A stretch of 64,000 nucleotides of DNA, taken from contig JALIZF010001714.1 of assembly GCA_029948255.1 (NCBI GenBank), forward strand, positions 1-64,000, written 5' to 3'. The DNA is from Telmatactis stephensoni. Taxonomy: Eukaryota; Cnidaria; Anthozoa; Actiniaria; Isophelliidae. Each line of letters begins with the position of its first letter. Position 1 is the first letter of the stretch. This document shows, in pieces, positions 21,799-31,884 of this stretch. The notes under the pieces are model-generated. The model was not told the origin of the DNA. It made no database searches and saw only the letters and a program-made list of their open reading frames with translations. The translations under genes and the position numbers were made by a program.

Positions 21799-22183
21799 AA
21801 AATGAAAAATGAATATGAAATTTTTGCATTTATATAGCACAAATATCTATATGTACATAATCAAATCCACTTGGAGTTTGTTAGTAGTAAGGACAGACTG
21901 TTGTACATGGCGACAATTCCCTACTCTTATGCGAATAGTTCAACAGGTTCTTAATGTCCCCCATATACAGGTTAAGGAAGGGATGGGAGACAGGGCCTAC
22001 GGTTTAAAGTCCTTTATCCGAGAAGACCTGAAAGGTCGAACCATTCTGCAGATGTAGTTAGCAAAGGCAGCACCTTCTGCTCAGTTATTTTAAGACCACT
22101 GAGTGTTGGTCCGTCCTGGTGCTTGAACCCACGACCTCCTCATGAGAGACCTGATGCGCTACCAACTGAGCCAACCGGGCGGC
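21799..22183 (-). mobile_element. tRNA-derived SINE, split near its 5' end
   Basis: On the minus strand the element begins with a tRNA-like head: GGTTGGCTCAGTTGGTAGCG (A box, about 22176-22157) and GGGTTCAAGC (B box, 22130-22121). A non-tRNA body follows (GATAAAGGACTTTAAACCG near 22020) and then an AT-rich 3' region. Its target duplication CAATCTT stands at 21792-21798 and, 21 kb away, at 43229-43235, because a 21-kb insertion entered the SINE a few bases from its 5' end (GAGCC remnant at 43223-43228). RNA polymerase III promoter boxes mark it as a SINE rather than a tRNA gene: the acceptor stem does not pair and the body extends over 300 bp further. Confidence 0.78.
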
Positions 22184-22308
22184 TGTTGAGGCCTCAAATG
22201 TAATAACTGACCCTAAATGTAATAAAGGTCTTAAATGTAATACGTTTTGGTCCTAAATGTAATAAAGGTCCTAAATGTAATACCTTTAGGTCCTACATGT
22301 AATAAAGT
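22184..22308 (+). repeat. Outer left inverted repeat with subterminal motif array
   Basis: Inverse of 43098-43222 with about 10% differences. Inside it the motif CTAAATGTAATA recurs every 17-21 bp (about five copies). Such subterminal repeats are commonly transposase-binding sites. Confidence 0.8.
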
Positions 22309-22998
22309 GTAATCAGGGTGGGGCGCATCATACAGACACATCTTAGTTTGAATTACATTTTTAAGAAATCAAATTATTCAAATGCCTCATGCAGTCCTTT
22401 TGAGAGCGTTAAAATGTCATCACAGGAAGTATATCAAACACTTCTCCACCCTTCTTTCCAAAATCTGATGATCTGCCATTGTTAAAAGTGTTTATTACAC
22501 TTGAAAGTAAGTTTACAGAACAAAATAAATAATGCCAGATGAATCAGTAGCAGTATACAAAAGTGATTCCAAGTGGCACATGCTAATTTTCATTGTTGTT
22601 CATATGATATCCTTGTGATACTGTAATATGGTTTTTAGAATCAACAAAGGCAATGTAAATGTAGATGCAGCTAGTTCGAAAAGGTTTGTAGTGCCAGCTG
22701 TTCTCAAGCCTATGCGACTACACCAAAAAGGAGTGCAAAACAAGTAGTCTTTTGTCCGCTTTGGTTTTAACTTTGGCTTCAATAAGTAAAGTTTGTTATT
22801 GTATAAGGTAACAGCAAGGTCAATTTTAATAATAGTGTGCGTTTTTGGTGTTACTTCTATCCATAATCCCTTTTGGTGAGTTGCGTAGGCTTGATACTAA
22901 TAACGTTTATTGAAATAGGTGTATATGAACTCCGTTTTTTGAAAGAAAGAAAAAATCGTTGAAAGTTAAATCAGCAGTCATGTGGGCATCCCAAAAAC
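22309..22998. other. No gene recognised; spacer inside the transposon
   Basis: Between the outer and inner inverted repeats the left side is about 690 bp, against about 245 bp on the right, so extra sequence has probably entered the left arm. No coding signal is seen. Confidence 0.45.
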
Positions 22999-23126
22999 GT
23001 TACTGCGAAAACCCTTGGATTTTGGGATTTGGGGTTTTCGGATCGACCAATCACATGGAAGGGGGCGGAGCTTTGCGAATGACCTTGATCACTCGTTCCA
23101 TGTTTGCCATCCACCTTGTTCAAATC
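22999..23126 (+). repeat. Inner left inverted repeat, probable promoter
   Basis: Inverse of 42695-42851, with blocks such as CCAATCACATGGAAGGGGGC and CTTTGCGAATGACCTTGATC conserved. A CCAAT box and GC-rich GGGGGCGGAG block lie 40-110 bp upstream of both coding starts, so the repeat probably carries the promoters of the two facing genes. Confidence 0.7.
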
Positions 23127-24306
23127 GTATCTTTTTGAAAATTATAAGAAAATTGAGATGACTTGATCATATCCAAAAGAATTGAGATGGAGAGTGGTTT
23201 TCTTGCTAAGAGAAGGACGTACTATTAAAGACATTGCTAGAGTTCTTAACGTCGGGGAAACGTTTGTCAAGAAGATAAAGCTGCTCTTTGAAACAAATCA
23301 ATCGATCGAATTTCGCCGAAGACCGGGAAAATTTAGAAGGCTGCAAGGTATGTAAATGTAAACTTTTTTCTATTTATTATATTTATTGGTAAGCTAGAGT
23401 AAAATCAATACTACTGAAGTGAACTATTACTTTACAAAATGAGACCAATTTCCAAACCGACATCCTGCATACATCATCTTCATTTTTTTTTCGGATGTGT
23501 TTACAGCTCAATATATTTTGTTGATCAAAAATATTATAAGGCAGTACCCCGAAATATATGAAGATGAGTTACAAGACTGGCTTAGTCATTTGACCGGGAG
23601 ATTCTCTCTTCCTTCAATTCGTAAATGCTTGTGTAAGATGGGCTGGACAAGACGAAAGGTAAGCTCAAGTGCTTACAAATGTAAAAAACTTTATACATTA
23701 GACGGTAAGATTTGTTCGTAATAGATTTATTTATATGTCACTTGCTGACATCTTGTACTAAGCTGTGTTTTAAGCTGTATTTTTGCTCTTTATGTAACTA
23801 TCAAAGTAAACCCTGGAATTGATCATGGCATGAAAGAAACACAGATCAGATAAATGCAGAAAACTCCACATATTGACGTCTACTTCTTTGGTGTTTAGTT
23901 ATTGCAAATAAAACTACGAAAAGGTTGATTTAGAGAGCGAATTACAATTTTAAAATCCTTTCAGACTTTGCCCACACTCAGGGCCCACTGTTGCCGACTG
24001 AACTTTAGTTAGATACCAAGCTGTAATTGATCAGAGATTTATAGTTTATAATTTGCGGGTTTCCTGTGTAACCCAGTCCCCCGCGAAAACGTTGTTGTTA
24101 CGTAAAGGTGATTGTAAGCGGCCATGTTTTGAAATGGTGTTGTAACGTGATACTTAACTTCCTTTAGACTATCTGTATCATTATCGGTATCGGATTACTG
24201 GATCATGTATTGACTTGTATTAGCTCTTGGTTTCACAATAAACGCATACAGAGAACCATACATGGTGGCAGCGTGGTAGAACTCAAGAAATTCACAAGAC
24301 CACTGA

Positions 24307-24503
24307 TGGGAGATAAAGAACAGGCTTCGGGATCAGCAGCTTCCAACGCCGGACTTCCAGCGCCGATTCTGAATCTACAACCGCCGGCTAATCTCGAAGT
24401 TAGCGACAAACACAGAGCTGAAAATTGGTCGGTTTTCAAACAACGATGGGAAAATTATGCTATTCTTACCCAGTTAAGCAGCAACCCGAAGATTATCAAG
24501 TAG
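24307..24503 (+). pseudogene. gag: N-terminal fragment of gypsy Gag
   Basis: From ATG at 24307 (MGDKEQASGSAASN) to TAG at 24501-24503. It includes the gag-typical start SDKHRAENWSVFKQRWENY. Immediately downstream the adjacent frame continues the same protein (PEDYQVALFLYSIG), so one base has been gained or lost just before 24485. The rest of Gag is removed by the internal deletion. Confidence 0.75.
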
Positions 24504-25729
24504 CTCTTTTCCTATATTCCATAGGAACCGAAGCAGTGAAGACATTCAACACTTTTGATGTTGTACTGGCGGTACATGATGGGCTGATCTACAGAGGAGA
24601 ACGACTTGTCATCCCAAAAGAACTGAAACCGATGATGCGCGAGTCAATTCACAGCTCACACATCGGCGTCAATGGTTGCTTGCGAAGGGCCCGAGAAAGT
24701 ATGTATTGGCCGTCAATGAATGCCGACATACGGAACTACATTGCTCAATGTGAAACCTGCAGATCAGTCGAGAACCGCCAAGCCAAGGAAACACTAAGGA
24801 GCCATCCTCCAACAGACCGGCCCTGGGAGAAGATCTCAGCTGACCTTTTCACACTGAATGGCAAAGAGTACCTAGTGGTATGCGACTACTTCTCCAACTT
24901 CATCGAAGTCAATCACCTAGAGGACAAAAAGTCGTCTACTGTGGTAAGAAGCTGAAAGGTTATTTTGCAAGATATGGCAATCCCTGATTGCATGGTTACT
25001 GACAACGGTCCTCAATTCACATCTGACAACTTCAAGAAGTTTGCTGAGAACTGGGACTTCGAAGTCCAAACAAGCAGCCCAGGACACCAGCAAGCAAACG
25101 GCTTAGCAGAATCAGCAGTCAAAACTGCAAAGAAGCTGTTGCGTAAAGCTAAGATGGATGGACAGGATCCATTTTTGGGTCTATTGGCCCATCGTAACAC
25201 TCCGTCTGAATCAATGGGGACGAGTCCAGCACAACGCTTCTTTGGACGACGTACAAAGACACAACTTCCAGTTACCACAGGGTTACTCAGGCCCCAGGGT
25301 ATCAACCCTGAATCCACAAATGAGAGGAGAAAGATATCACAAGCAAAGCAGGCTCACTACTACAACCAACACGCAAAGGATCTGGAAGCTCTGGAAGAAG
25401 GAGACATTGTGCGAATGCGTCCGTTCCAGCTGAACAAAAAGACGTGGGACAAGGCATCAGTCAAACGAAGACTGGACGATCGATCCTATGAGGTTGAGTC
25501 CAACGACACACTATACAGAAGGAATCGAGTGGACCTTAAAAGAACGCAAGAAGTCCCTATAGATGAAGAGGCCTCACTTGAGACACAGGACGCACCATTG
25601 ACTCCCGCACCAGCAGATACTTCACCAATGACACCTGCACCTGTACCTCCAGCCACGCCTTTGGTATCAGCAAGACCCAAAAGGGTGACAAGGGAACCTG
25701 CTTATTTGAAGGACTTTGTAAGATCCTAA
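24504..25729 (+). pseudogene. Gypsy integrase remnant
   Basis: After the deletion junction near 24560 the frame reads VLAVHDGLIYRGERLVIP, then the zinc-binding region (HSSHIGVNGCLRRA ... CETC), the first catalytic Asp in KISADLF, a TGA at 24953-24955, and then DMAIPDCMVTDNGPQFTSD (second Asp) and QQANGLAESAVK (Glu), finishing with a proline-rich tail and TAA at 25727-25729. Around 24940-24985 the alternative frame reads KKLKGYFARYG, typical of this position, so a lost base and a gained base some 35 bp apart explain the stop. All three catalytic acids are still encoded. Confidence 0.8.
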
Positions 25730-26104
25730 ATAATGTACAAGGACCCTTTATAGATAAAGACTTTGTATGATTCAAAAGACACTGTCACAAGGACTCCATA
25801 GTATAGATTTGTTTTATTGTTTCGTTCCTGTTGTACTGACTGTCAATTAGATCTTAAAGGAGGGGGGATGTAACGTGATACTTAACTTCCTTTAGACTAT
25901 CTGTATCATTATCGGTATCGGATTACTGGATCATGTATTGACTTGTATTAGCTCTTGGTTTCACAATAAACGCATACAGAGAACCATACAGGTGTAATAA
26001 ATGGAAGTGTTATGTTGTCGAAACCGTTTCCCTCCGTCCGTTTCCTGTAATTCACGCACATTTTCTGGTCCTTCGAGCCGGATCCTACCGACGGCTTCTG
26101 GCAG

Positions 26105-27784
26105 GTGATGGATGGAGACGAAATTCGTAAAGCAAAAGGAACGAGAAAGGGCAAAAGGGCCCATGTCACGAGGTTAGTTAACCAAATTTACAAGTATTTG
26201 GCGGAGAATGTTAGTGTTTCATCGATCATTACGTCAAAGGAAGAGCTTAAAAATGCCGTCGATAGCATGGAAGCGGCGAATGAAGTATTATTTGAGCTCG
26301 AGCCAGAGAATGAAAATCACGAAAAATGGTTAGAAGATGCTTTACAACCAGTAATTAATTGCTTTTCTGACATTGAAAAATACATTGAACAGCAATCGGT
26401 CGATAAGAATCCCGATTCGACAGGGACTTCTGCTCTAGATTATGAAGTGCAGTCAAGTCAAAATACTTCTAGTGAAATGGATCTTTACACAAATGCAAAT
26501 TTAACCCCTCAAAGGACTGAGTCAAGCCCAAAGGCTGACTTGAAGCCAAATTCAAATTCTCCAATTACCAAGTCAAGTTCAAGTTCTTCTACAGAGTCAA
26601 GTTCGAGCTCTTCTACAGAGTCAAGTTCAACAGTTGTGCACACAAAACATGGTTCAAAGTCTTCAAAGCCTCCAGCAAGGTCAAGTTCAAGCTCTTCTAC
26701 AGAGTCAAGTTCAATGGTTTCAAACACAAAACATGGTTCAAAGTCTTCAAAGCCTCCAGCAAGGTCAAGTTCAAGCTCTTCTACAGAGTCAAGTTCAATG
26801 GTTTCAAACACAAAACATGGTTCAAAGTCTACAAAGCCTCCAGCAAGGTCAAGTTCAAGCTCTTCTACAGAGTCAAGTTCAATGGTTTCAAACACAAAAC
26901 ATGGTTCAAAGTCTACAAAGCCTCCAGCAAGGTCAAGTTCAAGCTTTTCTACAAAGTCAAGTTCAATGGATTCAAAAACAAAACATGGTTCAAAGTCTAC
27001 AAAGCCTCCAGCAAGGTCAAGTTCAAGCTTTTCTACAAAGTCAAGTTCAATGGATTCAAAAACAAAACATGGTTCAAAGTCTACAAAGCCTCCAGCAAGG
27101 TCAAGTTCAAGCTGTTCTACAAAGTTAAGTTCAATGGATTCAAACACAAAACATGGTTCAAAATCTACAAAGCCTCCAGGCAGTTCATGTTCAAGTTATG
27201 TCTCAAGTTCAACTTCAACTTCTGCCCCAGATGGTAAGGTGCAGTCAAGTTCTAAAGTCTCCAAAAGGGGATCTGATAAAACACCTTCCAGTTCAGTGTC
27301 TGAAAGTTCAGTGAGTAAGTCAAAGGTTATTAATGGGACATTGAATATAAAGTCTGGTTTCAAATCTTCAAATCATCACACCAAGACCTGTTTGAGCTAT
27401 GGCTCAGACATAAGCTCAAAGTACCTGTCAAAATCTTCAGGAAGATCCCAGTCAAGGTCTAGTTCAATTATCTCATCAGAGTCAAGTAAGTCAAACTGTT
27501 CTAGAGTTAGTTATATGTATAAAGAAAAACAGTTACAAGCTCAATTGCTACAATATGATTTGGAAATGACTAGAAAACAAATGGAAGAGGAGAGAAAAAT
27601 TGCTGAAATGCAAGCAAAAAAGGAAGCAGAGTTAAGAGCTGCACAGGCTAGAGTGCAGGAAGAAGCCATAGAGCTTCAAAGAATGAATGAAGAGTCTATG
27701 AGAATGCGCAAGCTTAGAACATTAGAGGAAAACACCCAGAGAACTATGTTAGAAGTAAAACTTTTTTTAAATTCTCTCCAGTAA
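26105..27784 (+). pseudogene. gag: BEL Gag, N-terminal part
   Basis: Starts MMDGDEIRKAKG at 26105, 44 bp after the 5' LTR. The opening (RAHVTRLVNQIYKYLAENV; MEAANEVLFELEPENENH) is the helical N-terminus common in BEL/Pao Gag. The centre is a serine-rich tandem repeat, and the end is a long charged coiled coil (KEKQLQAQLLQYDL ... KKEAELRAAQARVQEE). The TAA at 27782-27784 lies at or just inside the LINE insertion, so the last residues may come from LINE sequence. The remainder of Gag resumes near 31885. Confidence 0.75.
26651..27180 (+). repeat. 84-bp in-frame tandem repeat in BEL gag
   Basis: About 6.3 copies of an 84-bp (28-residue) unit coding NTKHGSKSTKPPARSSSSS-type sequence, starting near 26651, 26735, 26819, 26903, 26987 and 27071. 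Later units share changes (TKSSSMDSK), showing stepwise duplication. Antisense and +1 frames are open only because of the repeat. Confidence 0.9.
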
Positions 27785-28037
27785 AATATTTTGAATTATA
27801 CAATATAATATATACATAGTAGGAGAAGGGCAACAATATAGATACCTAATTATGTGCCCTTTCCTAAGTTAAATTACAATTTTGTTTACAATAAGGTAAT
27901 TAAGTATAACTAAATATGACTAATGTACGAAAAAAAAGAAAAAAAAGCTATTGAATAATTTAAGCATATAAATTGAAGTAAGCAGTAGAAGACAAAATAC
28001 GAAATATGAAGTAAATGATAATTAAAATGATTTTCAC

Positions 28038-30950
28038 TCAGTATTGTTTCAAGTAGTATGTTTTAAGTGCTTTTTTGAAAGGAATTTTTGATTTTATGTT
28101 TCTGATAGAAGGAGGGATGTCGTTCCAGAAATATCTTCCTATAACAGTTGGACAAAACTTCCTTAAATTAATTCTATAGGAAGGTATTTTTAGCTTCTCA
28201 GAGGAAGCACTACGAGTATTATAGGAATGGTGCTCAGAAACCAGGGAAAAGTTAAAATTACTCTGCTCTTTGTCGCTGAGGCAATCATGTAAAAATAAGC
28301 ATGTTTGCAGTTTGACAATATCAGGAAATTTCAAAAGACCGAGGTTTATATAATGTGGAGTAATGTGATCATAAAGAGGGACTTCATTTATTATTCTGAT
28401 AGCCTTATTTTGTAATTTTGATAAATCAGAAATAGGATTGTCGTAATTATTACCCCAAATGATACATCCATAGATAAGATATGGATAGATCAAAGAATAA
28501 TAGACATTGACTAAGGATTTCTTGTCAAGATGCCATTTTAATTTAGATAGAATATTGATGCTTTTACTAATTTTGTTGCATATATATTCTATGTGGTCAT
28601 GCCAGGATAGGTGACTATCAATAATAATACCAAGATACTTAACACTGAATGACTGTTCCAAAATTTGGTCAGCTAATGAAAGGGGAAGATACATATTGCA
28701 GTTAGTTTTCTGCCGAGGTTGAAAGATCACATATTTAGTTTTGGTAAAATTTAAAGAAAGTTTGTTAGCACATAGCCAATCATATATAATTGGTAGTTCA
28801 GAGTTTACTTGACTTAACAGATCACTCAGATCCTTACCAGAAGCAGTTAGGGATGTATCATCAGCAAAAAGTCTTACCGAGAAATAATTAGTTGCCTTAA
28901 CGAAATCATTTATGTATATTAGGAAAAGCAGAGGTCCTAATATAGAACCTTGAGGCACACCTGAATTAATATTTAGTAGATCTGATAAAGTGTCATTAAC
29001 GTAAACACTTTGTTTCCGTCTGTTTAGATAAGATTTAAACCATTCAATTGCCTTTCCACGCATTCCATAATATGATAGTTTATCTAATAATATTGCATGG
29101 TTGACGGTGTCGAAGGCTTTACTCAAGTCTAAAAATAACGAGACTGCATAGTCACCCTGGTCAAGCTTAGTTGATATTTCATCGATTAAGTCAACAAGGC
29201 AGTCAGTGGTAGTACGTCCTGATCGAAATCCATACTGATTGGGAGTAAAAATATTTTCAGTTGATAAATGCATAATAAGTTGATTAGAAATGCACTTTTC
29301 AAAGATTTTACTAAAAACACTGAGAATAGATATAGGTCTGTAGTTATTACATGAGGCTCGACTACCTTGTTTAAAAATTGGGATAACTTTTGCTATTTTT
29401 AAGGAATCCGGGACTACTCCTTGATTTATAGATAGATTAATAATATAAGTTAGAGGACGGAAAATCTCATGTGCAGCGGTTGAAGCTAATAAGGGGTGTA
29501 CTTTGTCTGCTCCAAATGATTTGCTTGTATCCAGACCGTCTAACAGCAGAAAAACCTCAATCTCATTAATTTTGTTGAATTCAAATATTTCATGCTTACC
29601 AGTTAAATAAGAGGAATGTCGTCGCATCGGAGTTGGTAGCTTGGAAGCAAGCTTAGAGGGGATATCGCAAAAGTATCTGTTTAGAGTATTGGATATCGTA
29701 TCCGGTTGTTCAAAATGTTTGCCATTATGTTCTAGTTTGTTGATGTGAGATGATGACCTCTTTTTGTTAATGATTAGATTTATACTATCCCACATTTTCT
29801 TAGTATTTTTAGAATTTGTTAATACATCATTATAAAACATTTCGCGATATAGTTTATTGATGAGGGCTATTTTGTTGCGATATAATTTATATTTATTGAG
29901 AAAAATTGTATTGTGCGAAATCAGCCACTGTTTATATAAATTATCTCGTACTTTGATCGATTTTTTTAAGCCAGAGGTTACCCAAGGTTTATGCGAATTA
30001 TTTTTTAGTTTTATAGACTTGAGGGGTGCGTGTTTGTTACTTATATTGTTAAAAATATGGAGAAATCTGTCAAAGCTTTCATTGGCGTCTTTACTTGTGT
30101 ATACTTCATACCAATTCTCCTTGCTTAGTTCTGTTTTAAAGTGTTCACTGTTGAATTTTTTAAAATCTCGTATCTCAATGCAGTCCGGAAACGGGCTCTG
30201 CTTTGGATCGTATATTATACTGAAGACGGCTAGGTGATCTGCAACCTCTGCAGCTATACTACCGCTAGTACTACATGTTGTAAAATTTGAATGAATATGA
30301 TCAATGCAGCTTTGTGTAGATTGAGTTATACGGGTGGCTTCGTGAATCAGGGGGGTAAAGCCTTCCGATCGAACAAGATTAAGATAAGTTTTTGTTGTTT
30401 TATTTTTCTTTAACGTATTAATATTGATATCACCCATGATCAAGCATTTTTTCTTTAATAGAAAAATTTTGTGAAGCGTCTCTTCGAATTTGTCTAAAAA
30501 ATCAACATTAGATAAATTTGGAGGTTTGTAGACAAGACCAACAATCATGTTTTGAGTCTCTATCCATACGTTTTCTAAATCATCAATTTTCAAATCATTT
30601 CTCATGTGAAAAGTAAAGTCCGACTTGATGTAAAGTGCGACTCCTCCTCCCGTCGAGAGAGGTCGGTGATCATTGATCATGACATAATTTGGAATTTGGA
30701 AGCAGTTTATATCAGTAAGAGATGATATCCAGGTTTCTGAGCATCCAATAAAGTCAAACTCGATGGGGATTGAATCAATTAGACTACGAAAGTCGTCAAA
30801 ATGTTTGTTTAAGCTTCTGGTGTTAAGGTGAAGCATAGATAATTGAGGCTTAACAATAGACGAAAGTTCATTAAGTTCGTCTATTGTAAAGATTCCATGG
30901 TCATTGAATGATTTTAAATTCAAATCAGGATCGTTTGCAAAGCGATTCAT
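28038..30950 (-). CDS. LINE ORF2: endonuclease and reverse transcriptase
   Basis: 970 residues from MNRFANDPD, no internal stop. The N-terminal apurinic-type endonuclease shows LHLNTRSLNKHF, GCSETWI (catalytic Glu), GDININ and ADHLAVFS, where SDH is more usual. Reverse transcriptase follows: FLDLSKAFDTVNH, SGVPQGSILGPLLFL and FADD (28857-28868). The C-terminus has the short CR1/L2-type ending (YGCIIWG; ...HNTRSA-like YNTRSAS). The product would nick target DNA and reverse-transcribe LINE RNA in place. Length and motifs are those of a full-length protein. Confidence 0.93.
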   Translation of the reverse strand: MNRFANDPDLNLKSFNDHGIFTIDELNELSSIVKPQLSMLHLNTRSLNKHFDDFRSLIDSIPIEFDFIGCSETWISSLTDINCFQIPNYVMINDHRPLSTGGGVALYIKSDFTFHMRNDLKIDDLENVWIETQNMIVGLVYKPPNLSNVDFLDKFEETLHKIFLLKKKCLIMGDININTLKKNKTTKTYLNLVRSEGFTPLIHEATRITQSTQSCIDHIHSNFTTCSTSGSIAAEVADHLAVFSIIYDPKQSPFPDCIEIRDFKKFNSEHFKTELSKENWYEVYTSKDANESFDRFLHIFNNISNKHAPLKSIKLKNNSHKPWVTSGLKKSIKVRDNLYKQWLISHNTIFLNKYKLYRNKIALINKLYREMFYNDVLTNSKNTKKMWDSINLIINKKRSSSHINKLEHNGKHFEQPDTISNTLNRYFCDIPSKLASKLPTPMRRHSSYLTGKHEIFEFNKINEIEVFLLLDGLDTSKSFGADKVHPLLASTAAHEIFRPLTYIINLSINQGVVPDSLKIAKVIPIFKQGSRASCNNYRPISILSVFSKIFEKCISNQLIMHLSTENIFTPNQYGFRSGRTTTDCLVDLIDEISTKLDQGDYAVSLFLDLSKAFDTVNHAILLDKLSYYGMRGKAIEWFKSYLNRRKQSVYVNDTLSDLLNINSGVPQGSILGPLLFLIYINDFVKATNYFSVRLFADDTSLTASGKDLSDLLSQVNSELPIIYDWLCANKLSLNFTKTKYVIFQPRQKTNCNMYLPLSLADQILEQSFSVKYLGIIIDSHLSWHDHIEYICNKISKSINILSKLKWHLDKKSLVNVYYSLIYPYLIYGCIIWGNNYDNPISDLSKLQNKAIRIINEVPLYDHITPHYINLGLLKFPDIVKLQTCLFLHDCLSDKEQSNFNFSLVSEHHSYNTRSASSEKLKIPSYRINLRKFCPTVIGRYFWNDIPPSIRNIKSKIPFKKALKTYYLKQY

Positions 30951-31060
30951 TATTTACATAAACATAACAGTTCTTTATAATTTACGATGAGTAAATATAA
31001 TGTTCAGTTCTTAACTCAGTTCTTAAACAAATTTTTAAATAAAGAATTTTGAACTTATCT

Positions 31061-31801
31061 TCAGCCCTCGTAGAGAACTCCATTTATGTAAAGTTTTCCA
31101 TGGTGGAATCGAGGTTTCCTTCCTTGTTGGTAAGCCTCTCTCATGGTGTCCTTCAGAAGATTTTTCTTCTCGACATCTTCCTTTATCAGGTCTTCAGACA
31201 CCCAAACCTTATTTTGTAGGTGTTTTCTGTTCATTAGGATTGCTCTTCTTTCCGGTCTGTAGAGAAACTTTGCGATAATTGGTCGAGGTCTGTCTTTTCT
31301 TGAATGTCCTGTTCTGTGTGCATTTTCGATGACAGGACTGAGCTCCAGATCCGTGTATAATATGTCCCCTAGTTTGTCAATGCAGTTCTCCTTTGGATCC
31401 TCAGGTATGTTGTTGAACCTGAGATTGAAGTCTCGGGAGTATCTTTCCAGGGAGAGACATCTTTCCAGAGTTTTAGCAAGATCCTCTTTCAACTTGCCGA
31501 TCTCTTCATCCTTGCTGGCTAGCTCTTCTTTGAGTGTAATTATCTTTCCATAATTTTCGAAGACTTCACCTGCCAGCTTATCATATTTCAATTGCAAGGA
31601 ATCGTAGAGCTTTTTCAGACCAGAGATCGCTTCATCGTTTTTAGACACCTTCCCTTCAAGAGCTTTTAACTCGCCATGAAGTTTGGCTTGTCCATCTTTG
31701 ATTTCTTCGACATCCACACGAATTTGGGATAATGATTCCCGTACAAATGTTTCAAAATCCACTGCTTCGTTTGCTTTTTTTCCTTTTCTCGTAATGCTCA
31801 T
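31061..31801 (-). CDS. LINE ORF1: coiled-coil RNA-binding protein
   Basis: 246 residues starting MSITRKGKKANEAVDF. Residues ~15-110 are a coiled coil (LKEELASKDEEIGKLKEDL). An RRM-like domain follows (RDFNLRFNNIPED, then AHRTGHSRKDRPRPIIAKF) and a basic C-terminal domain (RKPRFHHGKLYING). This is the layout of L1-type ORF1 proteins, which trimerise and chaperone RNA, and it also occurs in some CR1/L2 relatives. Intact, 110 bp upstream of ORF2. Confidence 0.85.
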   Translation of the reverse strand: MSITRKGKKANEAVDFETFVRESLSQIRVDVEEIKDGQAKLHGELKALEGKVSKNDEAISGLKKLYDSLQLKYDKLAGEVFENYGKIITLKEELASKDEEIGKLKEDLAKTLERCLSLERYSRDFNLRFNNIPEDPKENCIDKLGDILYTDLELSPVIENAHRTGHSRKDRPRPIIAKFLYRPERRAILMNRKHLQNKVWVSEDLIKEDVEKKNLLKDTMREAYQQGRKPRFHHGKLYINGVLYEG

Positions 31802-31884
31802 GTTTTATAGTATACTAAAATATCCTTATAGAAACAAAATTTGGGGAGCGAAGAAACACGTCCATGTTCTTCGCCTACCACTGA

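Larger units (their letters stand above)
24141..25990 (+). mobile_element. Ty3/gypsy deletion derivative inside the BEL 5' LTR
   Basis: 1850 bp with 122-bp LTRs (24141-24262 and 25869-25990; TGTAACGTGA ... AACCATACA), identical by eye. GGTGT duplicates flank it (24136-24140, 25991-25995). A primer-binding site (TGGTGGCAGCGTGG) and a polypurine tract (AAAGGAGGGGGGA) abut the LTRs. The interior keeps the start of gag and the integrase; protease, reverse transcriptase and RNase H are deleted at a junction near 24560. It can only have moved with proteins supplied by a full-length relative. Confidence 0.92.
27785..31884 (-). mobile_element. CR1/L2-like LINE, both ORFs intact, inside BEL gag
   Basis: A minus-strand non-LTR retrotransposon with ORF1 (31801-31061) and ORF2 (30950-28038) separated by 110 bp. 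The 3' untranslated part runs down to about 27785 and the 5' part up to about 31880. BEL gag sequence lies on both sides, so the LINE entered the BEL element. I could not fix exact ends, tail or target duplication; outer coordinates are estimates (about 50-100 bp). Intact reading frames over 1216 codons suggest recent insertion. Confidence 0.85.

Noticed and set aside
22108..22180. tRNA gene
   Set aside because: The A and B boxes are present, but the acceptor stem does not pair and the sequence continues into a SINE body with its own target duplication.
26509..27147. 212-codon antisense and 164-codon +1 frames
   Set aside because: Shadows of the 84-bp repeat within BEL gag, whose sense frame has recognisable flanking gag sequence.
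29857..30237. 126-codon plus-strand frame
   Set aside because: Antisense to LINE ORF2, which is intact.
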